NCBI GenBank assembly: GCA_003255025.1
Contig: QANY01009329.1
Coordinates: 880,866 to 944,865 of the forward strand
From: Datisca glomerata
Lineage: Eukaryota; Streptophyta; Magnoliopsida; Cucurbitales; Datiscaceae
Reading direction: 5' to 3'
DNA: 64,000 nucleotides
The number at the start of each line of letters is the position of its first letter. Position 1 is the first letter of the stretch. The translations under genes and the position numbers were made by a program. The notes under the pieces are model-generated. The model made no database searches and had not been told where the DNA came from. It saw only the letters and a program-made list of their open reading frames with translations. Shown here piece after piece: positions 1-11,966 of this stretch.

Positions 1-1440
1 TGTATTGGGTTAATAATAGAATGATGTATTTCAAATCCTAGTAATCTAATCTTGGATTGAAATAATTTAATTTTACTAACAGAGATAAATAATTTAATTT
101 TACTAAAGGTGTCTCCAATTTTGATCTATTATTTTAGAGAAAATGAGAACATCATCAATATAAACAATTGAGAAATCAGTAAATTGATTAAAAATTTCAT
201 TCATTATATTTTAGAATTCACTAGAGGCATTTTTAAATCCAAAGAGCCTTACATTCCATTCATAATGTCCGATTGGAGTTACAAATGCAGTTTTGTATCT
301 ATCATTTTTATTTATCTGGATTTGTCAGAATCTAGATTTCATGTCAAACTTAGAGAAGATAGCAGCGTCTCCAAGCCTGTTGATTAAATCTCTTTTGTTT
401 GGTATTAAATATCTTATCCATTCCAAAACATTGTTAATGGGCTTATAATCTATTACTAAATGAAGAACTCCTTGTTCAATTTCGCTGGTCTTCTGGACAT
501 AAAAGGCCGAGCCGAACCAAGGAGACTTGCTCCTTCTAATGATATTTTTATTGAGAAGTTCTACAATTTTCTTTTTATAGAACTCAAGTATTTCAGAATT
601 CATCTGAATCAGTCTTGCCTTTGTTGAGATGTTCTTCTCATCAAATCCCTTAATATAAGGCAGACTGATAGTATGCTACTTTCTGTGCCAGAAAGCATTA
701 GGAATATCAGAATATAATTCTTTACAGATTCTTTTTTCAAATATTTTGATTTGGTTTTGAAGAGTAGGATTCTAGAGCTGTTCTTCAATCCTCTTAAATT
801 TTAAATCATTCTGTAGAAAACACAATTGTTTTTCTTTACAAGAAATGAGATTTATGGAATTGGAAATATATTTTTCTTTTAAAGTTTTTAACTTTTCATT
901 GTGAGGAAACAAAAGAAATTTGAATTTTATAGGTTTATTCATGACATAGGTATTTATCTCAACGTACTCTATTGTAAACAAATATAACAGAAAAATAAAT
1001 GGCAAACCTAAAATTATTTTGTTAGTCATATTTTTTACTAAGACAAACGATGTTCTAAAACATACATCGTCTTGGTAAATATTGACTTTGAGTATTTCAT
1101 AATTAATATGAGAGTACCGTTGGTAGAGGATAATGATTCTCTTATCTTTTTGAAGTACATTGTAGAAACTAGTCATTCCTGCATACAATTTAAATCTGCT
1201 CATGAATCAACATGAGTCATTGTTGTGAAATCAAAATCTTGAAAAATTATTCTGACCATTATGTGCCATTTTTTTATTTTGACATGATCGAGAATTTGGA
1301 TAAGGTTATCATTGTCCTTATTGTCAGTTATAGGTTCTTCAATCTCATTATAAGAAATTAGTAATGTACCAGGTTCACTAGATTCTTGTCCATTAATTAA
1401 ATTCTCTATTTTCAACAGATTTAACTCTTTGGTTATTTGC
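1..1440 (-). mobile_element. Degenerate endogenous pararetrovirus-like protease/reverse transcriptase fragment
   Basis: Read on the minus strand, 1442-772 resembles the aspartic protease part of a Caulimoviridae polyprotein and 770 to about 110 the reverse transcriptase. Visible marks are an ILGLPF-type protease C-terminus near 1000, an NAFWHRK-type linker near 690, an RT stretch with KSPW, YKPINNV and SKFDMKS (325-603), and the catalytic YIDD at 151-162. The linker, fingers and palm wording is closer to petuvirus/florendovirus-like sequences than to Ty3 elements, but a Ty3/gypsy origin is not excluded. The copy is dead: in-frame stops follow the protease active-site region (about 1200), interrupt the linker (about 686), and fall within the RT palm near 323 and 204. 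The protease DSGA motif is lost at the break near 1200. It is cut by the window edge on one side and abuts a copia RNase H at about 1440. Confidence 0.72.
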
Positions 1441-2358
1441 AATGTTGGATTATTTAATACTTCTCCAAACTACAGCTCATCCACTTAGGGTGAATACTGA
1501 TCCAGACTTCGACTTCGACTATCTCTATCTGAATGAAAATCAGAATCAGTATATCCAGTGGGGTTCATGTCTCCACCTGAATAAACAAACATATAGTTTC
1601 TCGTTCTCCTAAGATACTTGAGAATGTGATTTACTGTAATCCAGTGTTCCAAACCTAGATTCGATTGATAACGACTGACAATTTCTACTGCATAATTGAT
1701 GTCCGGTCTCGTTCATAACATGGAATACATGAGACTTCAAATTGTTGAATCATAAGGAACCTTTCTCATATCATTTTCCTCATGAGGTGTCTTAGGACAT
1801 TTTTCCTTGGAGAGGACAATTCCATGTCTGATTGGTAGTTTAGCTTTCTTGGAATTCTCCATAGAGAATATCTCCAGCACCTTATCAATATAAGATGCTC
1901 GAGAAAGTGCCAAGAGCTTGTTCTTTCTACCTCTTAGAATTTAGATGTCTAAAACATAGCTCGCTTCTCCCAAATCTTTCATTTGAAATTTCTCAGCTAA
2001 CCACTTCTTTACTTTTGAGAGTTTCTACATCTTTCCCAATGAGTAAATTATCACCAACATAAAGATATAAGAAAATCATTATCTTATCCTTGATGTATTT
2101 ATAGACACAGGCTTCGTCAACATTTTGCTCGAAGCCATAAGACAGTATAATCTCATCAAAGGTAAGATTCCAAGATCTAGATGCTTGCTTTAATCCATAA
2201 ACGAATTTAAGCAATTTGCATACTTTCTGATATTGCCCCTTTTTTACGAATCCTTCTAGTTGCATCATATAAATGCTTTCTTCAATAGAGTCATTCAAAA
2301 AAACTGTCTTGACGTCCATTTCCCATATCTCATGGTCAAAACTAGCTGCTATGGACAA
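1440..2358 (-). mobile_element. Ty1/copia retrotransposon fragment A (reverse transcriptase to RNase H)
   Basis: Minus-strand translation from 2358 down to 1993 is a copia reverse transcriptase: IAASFDHEIWEMDVKTVFLN, then YGLKQASRSWN, then a YVGDNLLIG stretch in place of the usual YVDD. The aspartate-to-glycine change hits the catalytic pair. From about 1770 to 1440 the same strand reads as the RNase H region (a TGYTDSDFHSDRD stretch and SGSVFTLSG followed by a stop). The fragment lacks gag and integrase and ends abruptly on both sides: at about 1440 into the pararetrovirus-like piece, at about 2358 into LTR-like sequence. Multiple stops make it non-functional. Confidence 0.85.
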
Positions 2359-2359
2359 A

Positions 2360-2776
2360 ATGATTTATGTGTATTAAATCTTTATGATAAACGGGACATT
2401 GATAAATATATTAGTTCACATCGATCCAGTCATATTTAATCTCATTATATAAAGTACATTCACTAATATATCTATCCACATCAATGATCCGAATCTAGAT
2501 CACACACATTCATAAATCTTAGTAAATCGTACTAGCAACCATTCATTAAAGATTCAATACTTTAATATATTACTTACAATTTTATTCATTATCTATGATC
2601 TTAATTCTCTCGTACTAATACAAGATCATAGTCTCATTAATGAATATGAAATTTTCAGATATTTATATAAATTATTCAACAATAATTTAAAAGAACAATT
2701 ATAAGAAAATTGTAATCCTCATTAAATTTCATATCAAAATGTCAATACACATGTTTTGAGGGTATAACCCCCAACA
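2360..2776 (-). repeat. Probable copia LTR, partial
   Basis: AT-rich non-coding stretch between two copia coding fragments. On the minus strand it begins TGTTGGGGGTTATACCC at 2776, a start common for copia LTRs, and lies directly downstream of the end of copia fragment B, where a 3' LTR is expected. No clear polypurine tract precedes it, and its far end meets the RT of fragment A without a visible CA end or target duplication, so it is probably truncated. It could also be a solo LTR. Confidence 0.5.
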
Positions 2777-5240
2777 GTTACATCATAGGAACGAGAAGAA
2801 TTAAAGTTTCTTTTTATGTTATTGTGAACTATTCATACTCATTTTCCTATTGAACCTAGATCTTGATATCTTTAGTCGACTAGGTTAGGTTGCCACCTGA
2901 ATGATTCATTTAATAAGCTTTAAGCATATTTCCCTCGATGTTAGCTTGACAAGCTTTTTTGATAATCCTTTTTATCAAAGGACCTGTCATATTTTTTTTA
3001 TCTAATGAAGTCAATGGAAGTCACATCATTTAAGAGTAATTGTTTAATGATATTATGTCTAAATATCATGCGTCTCGACTTACCATTATACACGTTATTA
3101 TTTTCTCTAAAAGTAGTAGCCATATTGTCATAGTGTATGCATATGGTTTACACATGCTTTGGCCACACTAGAATGTCTTCCAAAAAATTTCTGTCATTTG
3201 GCTTCTTTACCAGCCCTGTCCAATGCTATGAATTCTGATTCCATTGTCAAAAAATCTATACAAGTATGTTTTGTAGACTTCCAAAATATAATTCCACCAC
3301 CTAATGTAAAAGCATATCCACTCGTGAATTTAGTTTCCAAATTATCAGATATCCGGTTTGCATCACTAAATCCCTCCAACACAGGTGGATGCGTTGTATA
3401 GTGCAATCCATGGTCAATGGTGTACTAAGTACCTTAGGACCTTGATTAATGCATCCTAGTGATTACATCCATGATTACTTGTATATCTTGCAAGGCTTCC
3501 TATTAAACCTGTTATCTCATGCCTTGTGCAATTCATGATATATATAAAGCTATCAATTATTTGTTAGTATTCCAACTAAGATACTCCAACTCCATCATTC
3601 TTCCTCAACTTACAGTTTGAGTTGAATAGACTTACAACCGATTTGCCTTCAAATTGTCCAAACTTCTTTCAGATATTTTTTACAAAATGAGATTATGTAA
3701 AGGTATATTCATCAGATGTTCGCTTCACTTAAATTTGAAGTATGACATTTGTTAGACCTAAGTCTTTCATGTCAAAGTTAGAGCTCAACATCTTCTTGGT
3801 AGAAGATATTATAGCCTTATTTGTTCTCATTATGAGTATAACATCTATATATAGTGACAGTAGGACAAACATATCACTAGTACTTTTAACATAGACACAT
3901 TTATCACACTCATTTATCTTGAAACCATTCGGTAACATAATGTGATCAATTTTTTCATGCCATTACTTTACAGCTTGTTTAAACCCATTAAGAGATTTAA
4001 AAAGCTTACAAACATTTCATTCTTGGCCCTTAACCATGAACCCTTCAAGTAGCTCCAAGTAGATTTCTTTGTCCAATTCTTTTTATAAGAAAACATTTTT
4101 AACATCCATATGATGTATCTCTAACTATCTATAATTGCAATCACAATCAACATTCTAATAGAAGTAATTCTCATAATTGAAGAATAAGTATAAAAAATGT
4201 GTATATATTCATTATGTCGGTAACCTTTAGCAACTAACCGAGCTTTGTACTTGTCAATTGTACCATCAACTCGAAGTTTTCTTTTAAAATTTAGAGCCTA
4301 TTGGTTTATTCATGAGTGTGAGATCAACCAACATCCAAGTATTATTTTACAAAATGGATTCAATCTCGTTGTCAATGTCTTCCTTCTAAAAAGGATCTTT
4401 CTAATTAGACATATCCTCTTTGTAGTTTTGAGGTTTGGCTTCCGTCAAGTACGTTAGAAACTCTAGTCCAAATGAGGTACTTGTTTTAGTTATTTTGCTT
4501 CTTCTAAGCTCATGTTTAGATTCTCCATCACTCTGAACACTAGATGAGTTTTCTTCTATACCTCGCTTGATAGATTGATTGTGTCTTCCTTCCTTAAATG
4601 AAAACACATTCTTGAAGAATTCAACATTAACAGACTCCATTATAAAGTCGGTACTTATGTCAAAAATTCCTGACCTAATTACCAAAAATCTATATGCAAT
4701 AGTGTTTATGCATCGTATGAAAACACAATCTATAGTCTTGGGTCCAAGCTTGACTCTCTTAGGTAAAAGTAATTGTATCCTTATGAGACACCTCCACACT
4801 TTTAGAATTTTATAGGAAGGAAACTTTCATTTCCACACTTCATAAGGTGACTTGTTAGTCTTCTTATGTGGAATTATGTTAAGTGTGGTGTTAACCATAA
4901 GCAAGACTTCCTCTCACATCCTCGGTCTTTGGCATCTTGAATGACGAGCACACATTGTAGAGAGTGTTCATAAGACCGTTCAAAATATAGTTATGGTAGA
5001 GAAAATCAGAGTGCTTCCATGCTTCTGTTGCTAATTCTATTTTCTTTATTTGTTTGTCCTTTGAAGTAACATGACATTCCTCCCTCAGAATATGAGAAAG
5101 GTCTAGAGTTGTCAGATAAAATATCATCTTCTGTTATCATCTCTAGAAATATTCTCCCTTGAATTTTTTTAGTGTCTTAGCATGAGGCACCGTCTTGACA
5201 GTCTCAGTAGGTTGCTCCATTGGTGATGTATTTGTCTTTA
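2777..5240 (-). mobile_element. Ty1/copia retrotransposon B, internally deleted
   Basis: Minus-strand order from 5240 down: a gag start (about 5218, with KKFKGEYF and MIFYLTTLDL), gag body to about 4920 (WKHSDFLYHNYILNGL), integrase C-terminal part (NIIPHKKTNKSPYEVWK near 4860, then LPKRVKLGPKT, 4799-4401), reverse transcriptase remnants (about 4400-3700, with YIDVILIM at the catalytic YVDD position and NFDMKDLG) and RNase H (3406-3194, [20 protein letters not shown]), then a C-terminal tail (to about 2880, YNGKSRRM). Gag runs into integrase with no protease or integrase core between, so 1.5-2 kb of a standard element is missing at about 4905-4925. Stops and frameshifts occur throughout. Internal domains are shorter than in a full copia polyprotein (about 1300-1400 aa). 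Confidence 0.85.
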
Positions 5241-5621
5241 GAATGTTAGAGTAGTAGTAGTATGAAAACAACTCACAGACCTGTGCTTGGATTAAAACAG
5301 AAAATTATAGACTTTAAAAGAACAGTACAAGGAAAGATTACATACTTTAAAATGAAAAAATTACAACACGAGGTTACTATGGTAGAGGCTTGCATAAACA
5401 ATGACCTAAAGATAAATTTTACCCTCCATGTTTTTCTTGGACACTACGATGAATGTCACTGTAGGATACAACTACCAAGATTGAAGACGTAGCAACGAAC
5501 ACTTCAATCTCTACAAAACTCGAAAAGAATTTTCTTTCTCCTTGCAGACTAATACACTAGCTGCTCACAGTATATGGTCTCTAGAAAAATCGATTGTCAG
5601 TAACCTTTCCTTTCTCTGAAA

Positions 5622-5674
<53 letters not shown>

Positions 5675-6760
5675 GTGACAACTTCCTTTTCTAGAAAACT
5701 GCTCAATTCACATAAACAAGTAGTAGTTCTCTTCACTGGGAAATGCCAACATAGGTTGATTTAGAGAGAGAGAGGTGGTTGCTGAGAGAAGTATGAGATG
5801 GAGAGACGAACTTAACTTAGGAACGATTGAAGTTGTTTTTATTTATGATTGTTGCGAAATCTAATCCATTATCCCCCTATTGTTGTCTCCTTCCATGTCT
5901 CGTCACTAGATCTTTGACGCGTAATCCTTTTAGTCTATTAACAAACTCCTTTTAACGTTGTTTCCTCTGTACCTTAGATTACCTGTTTGGAGCATTGTCT
6001 CTTTCATCTTCGTCTTTTTACTACAAACAATCTTTTTATCTTTTACTGGCTGAAAAATAAAGATTAAATATTTTATAACACTAACTTATAAATTATTGAC
6101 ACATCACTTGATCACTAAAAACTTAATTGATTATTTGATCGGTGTAGAATTTTTTTTATATAACTTGGACACGGGGATATAAAGATTTTTGAGTGGTCTA
6201 AAATATCAGTTTTGATATCTTCATTACTTGTAGTAGTTTGTTAAACTGTATTGTATACTTGTTAAAATATTTTTCATATGTTTGATTATAATTATCTATA
6301 TTATTCATAATAATTACCTCTGTTTATGTATATGAAACATGTATTTATAATCATTAAAGCGTCACATAGTTAATTTATTTTCAATGCTTTTCCGGTAAGG
6401 TTTTAAGATTATTATCTGAAGTTATTGTATTTATCTTTTAGAGTTTTTATATGACATTATATTATTAATTTTTACATTTCTATGCAACAAACGCGTATGC
6501 AGCTAGTTTTAATAAATATGTTAAAAATGGTTAGATAACAATGATGCTAACCAGATGTCACCATAGTTGCATGGTAGTAATATACTATTTTGAAATAAAG
6601 TTTAATACCTAACATACATTTTCTGTTAATTGTAAAAACTTGCCATTTTTAATTTCTTTCATTTGGAATTAATTGAAAATTTAAAGTCCTTTTATTAGTT
6701 TACTCTTAAATGTTTCGAATTTCAAAATTTAAATATATTCTCAATCTCCCTTATTTAATG
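5241..6760. other. Non-coding stretch; possible retrotransposon leader, then AT-rich spacer
   Basis: No gene is recognisable. The part next to 5240 is where copia B should have its leader and 5' LTR, but I could not find LTR ends or a primer binding site. 5760-5830 is rich in GAGA. From about 6040 the sequence is plain AT-rich spacer with no readable coding frame. Confidence 0.4.
5624..5671. repeat. (TA)n microsatellite
   Basis: About 24 uninterrupted TA dinucleotides lie here. Length is probably polymorphic and may be misassembled. Confidence 0.97.
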
Positions 6761-6764
6761 ATGG

Positions 6765-7000
6765 TAAATTTGAAGAACTTCATTCACTAATAAAATGTCC
6801 AAACCAGTACTAAATGGAATGATGAGTTTTTAAGAAACATACATATGCAATTTACCCATAATAAAACTCATATTTTGTTCCAAAACACCACCAAAAACCT
6901 CCTCTCAGGCTCTCACATCACAATTCACAAAACCACACGGAAAATTATGTAATGAATGTTGAAGTCTTGATTACAAACTAAGCCCAAATTAGAAAATAAA
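6765..7000. repeat. Duplicate of the pectin methylesterase 3' flank
   Basis: This stretch matches 12097-12510, just downstream of the pectin methylesterase stop codon, in the same orientation. Shared blocks include GAACTTCATTCACT, the stretch around CCAAAACCTCCTCTCAGG, and GGAAAATTATGTAATGAATG. By eye identity is about 90% over 6848-6995, less before it. Similarity stops at about 7000, where gypsy-like sequence begins, and no coding exon accompanies it. Confidence 0.85.
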
Positions 7001-7145
7001 AAGACAAGGACGAGGATAGTGTGAAAATCGGGCGCAAGCTCACAAGTCACCTCAGAACACGAATCCCCGATGAGAAGGCAAGAGATCGCCAGCCCCCTCA
7101 CACCAGCTTTTCGATGAAGTCAGGAACTTCATGAGACCCTACACA

Positions 7146-7974
7146 GCAAGGTTGTCAGGATCGCGATCCTACCTAGGATCGGTGGAAGGGCTTAGGATCG
7201 GGGTTTGTAGGATCGGATCGATGATCGTAAGATCCTATAAATTTTTTTATAATTTATTAGTAAAAAATATATCTATTCTAATTATACTTCAATATATTGA
7301 AAGAAATGATTATATAACACCAAGTCATCTACATATTAAATAAAATAACAACAACTCATCTAAAATAACATAATATTAAGTAGAGTTATCATACTTTTAA
7401 GTTTTGAAGAAAGAAGTTAATATAAAATGTTCAAAACAAGTAAATATAATAATATTTAATCATCAAAATGAATATTTTCGTTGTTCTTCCATCATTGATG
7501 TTACCATCATCAATCTGTTCATCACGTTCAAAATCATTACTTTCTCTAATGAATGGAGTCATCATTCATATCCCTTGAACGACAAACACCATCAAGGTTT
7601 TGATCACCATCACATAATTCACGTATTTCCATGTCTTTTTCTTTTTTAAAATTTTCAAACACATCATTATCACCAATATAAGAACGGAACATAAATTTCT
7701 ACAGAATTGCTAACAACTCAATATTTTAAAACTCAATTGATTTCGGAAAAGGCAACTCATCCATACATGTACAAACCATAAATGAAGCATATGAAATTGT
7801 GATTGAAAATTTTAACCAGATTATTGTCAGGATCACGATCTTATGCGATCATACGATCCGGATTGCGATCCTGACAGGATCCTACTAAAATGTGATTATT
7901 GTATGCGATCCAAATTGTTGGGCCCTTATAGGATCATAGGATCGTAAGTTCCGGATCGTGATCATGACAACATT
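7146..7974. mobile_element. GATC-rich terminal-inverted-repeat element (hAT-like MITE)
   Basis: The left end (7151: GTTGTCAGGATCGCGATCC) is mirrored at the right end (to 7971), whose reverse complement reads GTTGTCATGATCACGATCC. Both termini contain many CGATCC/GGATCG palindromic units that can fold back on each other; a further internal copy lies at 7825-7885. Flanking 8-mers CCTACACA (7138-7145) and ACTACACG (7975-7982) agree at 6 of 8 positions, compatible with an old 8-bp hAT target duplication. The 830-bp interior has no transposase reading frame; short open frames at 7404-7649 look like chance. It sits inside the gypsy-like element, so it is younger than that host. Confidence 0.65.
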
Positions 7975-8539
7975 ACTACACGGGCATGTTCCCCTCAGGC
8001 CCACGTACGAGGCGATTGGAACCACGGGGATAGAAAGAGTCTATGGTTGGCGCACTAATCAGGGGGCAACCCCTGAGTGGGAACTTGATGGGCTAGGGAG
8101 TTGGTCGTACTCTCACCATACCACCAGGGAAAAATAGTTCAGGACAAATCAGCGCTCGCCCCGAGCAGAGTGCGAAGTTAGAAGTGTCTTACCGTTGAAG
8201 CAAATATGAAGTTTGGAGAGGGACACCGCGTTGGAAGATGGAACGCCAAAAGTTAAGGAAACTGAAGCTCAGCTATCCTCGCCCCCACCTGAGAGCAACA
8301 AACAACAGAGATCGCATTCTCATCGACTATTTTTCAGATAAGAGACCTCCTTTTTATCCTCACTCAGGAATAACTTATGCTAAGGTCTTTTTTTATGAAT
8401 CTACTTTTATGAAAAGATAGAACATGATATATTTTTTGAAGATTTTCTAGTTGTTCTACAAGCCTCAAAGGACCGACTCTTCTACAACACGAAATGAAGG
8501 GAAGAAATTGATGATAGATGAGGTGTTCTAGCCCACCAG

Positions 8540-8960
8540 TCAGGATTAAATAAAAAGTGATGACTAGTGAGGTGCTCTAGCTCACTAGTGAGGTGCTCTA
8601 GCTCACTAGTGAGGTGCTCTAGCTCACTAGTGAGGTGATCTAGCTCACTAGTGAGGTGCTCTAGCTCACTAGTGAGGTGCTCTAGCCCACTAGTGAGGAT
8701 TAAATAAAAAGTGATGACTAGTGAGGTACTTTAGCCCACCTGTTGGGATTAAATAAAAAGTGATGACTGGTGAGTTCTTCTAGCCCACGAGTCAAGATTA
8801 AACAAAAAGTCATGACTGGTGAGGTGCTCTAGCTCACCAATCGAGATTAAATAAAAATGATGATTGTTGATATGCTCTAGCCCACCAGTCAGGATTAAAT
8901 AAAAAGTGATGACTAATAATGTGCTCTATCCCACCACCGGGATTGAATAAAAAGTAATGT
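8540..8960. repeat. 21-bp minisatellite within a degenerate longer repeat
   Basis: The unit ACTAGTGAGGTGCTCTAGCTC occurs about six times head to tail at 8563-8693, almost without change. Around it, degenerate versions alternate with a GGATTAAATAAAAAGTGATGA block to about 8945, giving a longer repeat of roughly 50-60 bp. Non-coding. Confidence 0.92.
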
Positions 8961-8967
8961 ATGCTGA

Positions 8968-9525
8968 GAATTCATGCTCGCAGAAGGGATCAATGATCTA
9001 GCTAGAGAGGGCACGCCTGGTTAGATATCAACAAGTGATATCCGTCGAGCACTCATACTCACATACGGGATCAATGATCTAGTCAGAGCAGGCACGCCTG
9101 ACTAGATATCAACAAGTGATGTCTACCGAGTACTCATGGTCGCAGATGGGATCAATGATCTAGCCAGAACATGAAATTATCACTAGATATCGACAAGTGA
9201 TGTCTGCCGAGCATTCATGCTCACAGATGGGATCAAGGATCTAGACAGATTGGGCTTGTCTGACTAGATGACAATAAGTGATGTTTGTCGAGCACTCATA
9301 CTCGTAGACAAGATCAAGGATCTAGCCAGAGCAAGCACGCTTAGCTAGATGTCGACAAATGATGTATGTTGAGCATCTCAGCTCATATACGGGATCAAGG
9401 TCTAGCTAGAGCAAGAAACGCCTGGTTAGATGTCAAGGAAATATGTCTGCCGTGCAGTTATGCTCACAGACATGAAATAAAGGTCTAACCAGCGCATGCA
9501 CGCCTAGTTAGACCAAGGAAAGCAG
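8968..9525. repeat. About 81-bp tandem array, seven copies
   Basis: A unit with CTCATGCTCGCAGA, GGGATCAATGATCTAG, GCACGCCTGGTTAGAT and TCGACAAGTGATGT repeats with a spacing of about 81-82 bp; unit starts are near 8973, 9050, 9132, 9213, 9295, 9376 and 9456. Copies differ by roughly 10-20%, so the array is not freshly amplified. Confidence 0.88.
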
Positions 9526-10960
9526 TGACCCCTCACCACTCATGCCCATCTGACATGGCTAAGGGAAAGCCCTGCCCAAGGGAATCTTAACCCTAAGGAC
9601 AAATGATAACTACCAGGCACTATAGCTTAAAAAACAAAGATAATGCCCTTTGATAAGTATTTTAGCTCATGGATTTTTCTAGAGCAAGAACACCTGAATA
9701 ATTGATAAAGGAAAAGTCTTCTGGAAAAAAATCAAAAGAATTCAACTCACTGTCAAAATCATCAGACTAGGAAAATCCCAGATAGGAAAGGACATGCTAG
9801 ACAAAATGTCAAAAAGAAAACCCCCAAGGTGAGGGCGGTTTGCCCGACCAAACCTCCCAGATGGGAACACACTTGGAAGGCTTCATAAAGGTCACAACAT
9901 GTCTGTATGACCCTCGACCTATAGAGGGGTAACCTGTTGGATAGAATCAAGTCCATCAAAAGGATCTAGACTTTAAAGGCCCACTCCAGCTCAAGGTCTC
10001 AAATAATGCTGCGACTCGGGTCAATAAAAAGTAAGGATAAAATGCTCGACATAATAAGCCAAACACACCCACACAGGATCAGGATTAAGGCCTCATCCAT
10101 ACCAGATTAAAGATCGATTACCGAAAAAGTAACATCTACTCAATGCATGCTATAAGTACTTATAATGGTATAAAAGTCTCCTCGGTTAAGGGGATGACCG
10201 GCTTAGGGTAACTCAAAAGCCCATCTTCAGGAAGATTATTGTTCTTCCAAAGGGGTTAGGATAGATGAACACGAACATGGATTTCAACTCTGTCGAGAAG
10301 TTAAGGATAAGGGAAAAGAGAAGGAAGATCGCCCATTTATAGGCCTTAAATGGGAAACCTCTCATTTGATAGGCATTAAAAATGTGCCATAATGGCAACT
10401 GTATTGGGTGACACTACAGTGAATGAGTTCCCATTTTACAGACCAATGAGAAGATTTTGGAAGAACAAAATGATAGAATGATATGACGCAATGCTCAAGG
10501 GATCAGGATCTGTGGAATAATGACCCTCATCCTCCCCTGTGTGCATCTACACGTTGCTAATGTTCCTACTCCGATGGGGTTAGCAACCTCAAGGCAAGGA
10601 AAGAGGTGAAACGATGCGAGCACAAGTGATCAAGGTAGTTGAAGTCAATCACACCCAGGGATCTGGACACAGAGTTTGGACGGTGCAGTCTTCAGACCCG
10701 AGTTTTAAAGGCCACACAAGTCCTTGACTAGGGGTAACTGTTACCGGTGTTTTCTAATCACCAATGGCATAACAACACATGTCACGCCAAATTGGGAAAC
10801 TCCCAGCCTCATGGAAGGAATAGGACTGACCCTCGGTCCCTATGGATGCCCAAACTCGAGCATATGTAAGAGCACGAATAAGGTGCACAAAGAGATCTCA
10901 GTCAACCCCGAGCTTAAAGTCATCATCATCCACCAAAAGTAGCACCTAACAGGTCCAATC
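9526..10960. other. Non-coding interior of the gypsy-like element
   Basis: Open frames here (for example 9762-9959 and 10213-10398 minus, 10724-10942 plus) have no recognisable domain and no consistent frame, so I treat them as chance. The stretch has the mixed composition of a gypsy LTR or leader. Confidence 0.35.
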
Positions 10961-11500
10961 ACCATGGGAGAATATTATATTAGTCTCTAAAATATCACCT
11001 AAAAAACACATCAACCATTAATGCACATGTCCAATCAAGGACATTCTAGGCAGGCTTCGTGTCTCACGAAGCTTCTCCAACACGTCTCCAAGAGGCTTCT
11101 TCGACACGATTCCTCCCACCCTAAGGATTCAAGTATAAATATATCTGTGAATTACCAAAAAAATGTATGTCTTCTCTCCTCTACAAAAAAATGTCAAAAT
11201 ATCGATAAAGGACTAACTTCAGCATCAGAGGCTCTTAGGCGGGGCAACCACCCCTAGTTCCTCGCTTTTAGGATTCCTTGTCTATGTTTTGCAGACGTTG
11301 AGGTTGTTACACTTGTTAAATTCTGATGTCTGAGTTGAACATTACCTTGCTAAAATAGTCACAATACCTTTCGAAATGGAAATTGTAGTGTATAGTCACT
11401 TTTAAAATTTTACATTCAAGATTTTAATTTGCATCAATTAGTTTCTTTTAGATATAATAAGAGTATGTTTGAAATTTGATATTTCACCAACTATATAGTA

Positions 11501-11966
11501 GAGAAAAGTACTTGTACACTCATGAGGTTTAGGTAAAAGACACGGGCACTCCCTGTGATTTGAGAAAAGATAAATAAGTACAAAAGTTTAGTTTTAGAAT
11601 GAAATAATCAACATAACCTTAGATCCATACCCATTTCAGTAATGTTGACATGTACCGAAGAAAACTCATCCCTAGAAAACCCGCACTTGAGAAAACCTTC
11701 AGAACATGAAATTGAATTATTTCTTTCATAACCCGAGAAAACCCTCAAAACATGAAAATTCGAGTTCTATCCGGTAAGTAATATAGAAAAAATAAAGATA
11801 TTTTTAATATTTCAAGAAACTTTAATGTCGTCAGTAGGAAAAACGATATTTTTGAGTTTTGTAGTCTCTAAAATAAAATGTCAATAGAGGTATAAGTCTT
11901 TTCTTAAATTATAAGAAGTGTCTACATCTTTTAAGTAAATCCCATGAGATGTTTAAGTACTTTTTT
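11501..11966. mobile_element. MITE with long terminal inverted repeats and 10-bp target duplication (Mutator-like)
   Basis: The left terminus reads GAGAAAAGTACTTG then CTCATGAGGTTT; the reverse complement of the right terminus reads AAAAAAGTACTTAAAC then CTCATGGGATTT, and imperfect pairing continues for about 80 bp on each side. The element is bounded by exact direct repeats CTATATAGTA at 11491-11500 and 11967-11976. A 9-10 bp duplication with long inverted ends suits Mutator-like elements. At 466 bp it has no coding capacity. It lies 0.6 kb downstream of the pectin methylesterase stop codon. Confidence 0.8.

Larger units (their letters stand above)
7000..11330 (+). mobile_element. Gypsy-like non-autonomous LTR element or LTR remnant with internal arrays
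   Basis: No gag or pol can be read in this 4.3 kb, yet base composition is richer in GC than its surroundings and it carries repetitive arrays. The end at about 10960-11330 looks like the R/U5 part of a Tat/Ogre-type gypsy LTR: a TATA-like TATAAATATA at 11133, then a GCATCAGAGGC block and a GC-rich turn near 11230-11260, and TTTTGCAGACG near 11290. I infer a large non-autonomous derivative, but neither LTR boundary, primer site nor target duplication was established, and the limits given are where the character of the sequence changes. Confidence 0.45.
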
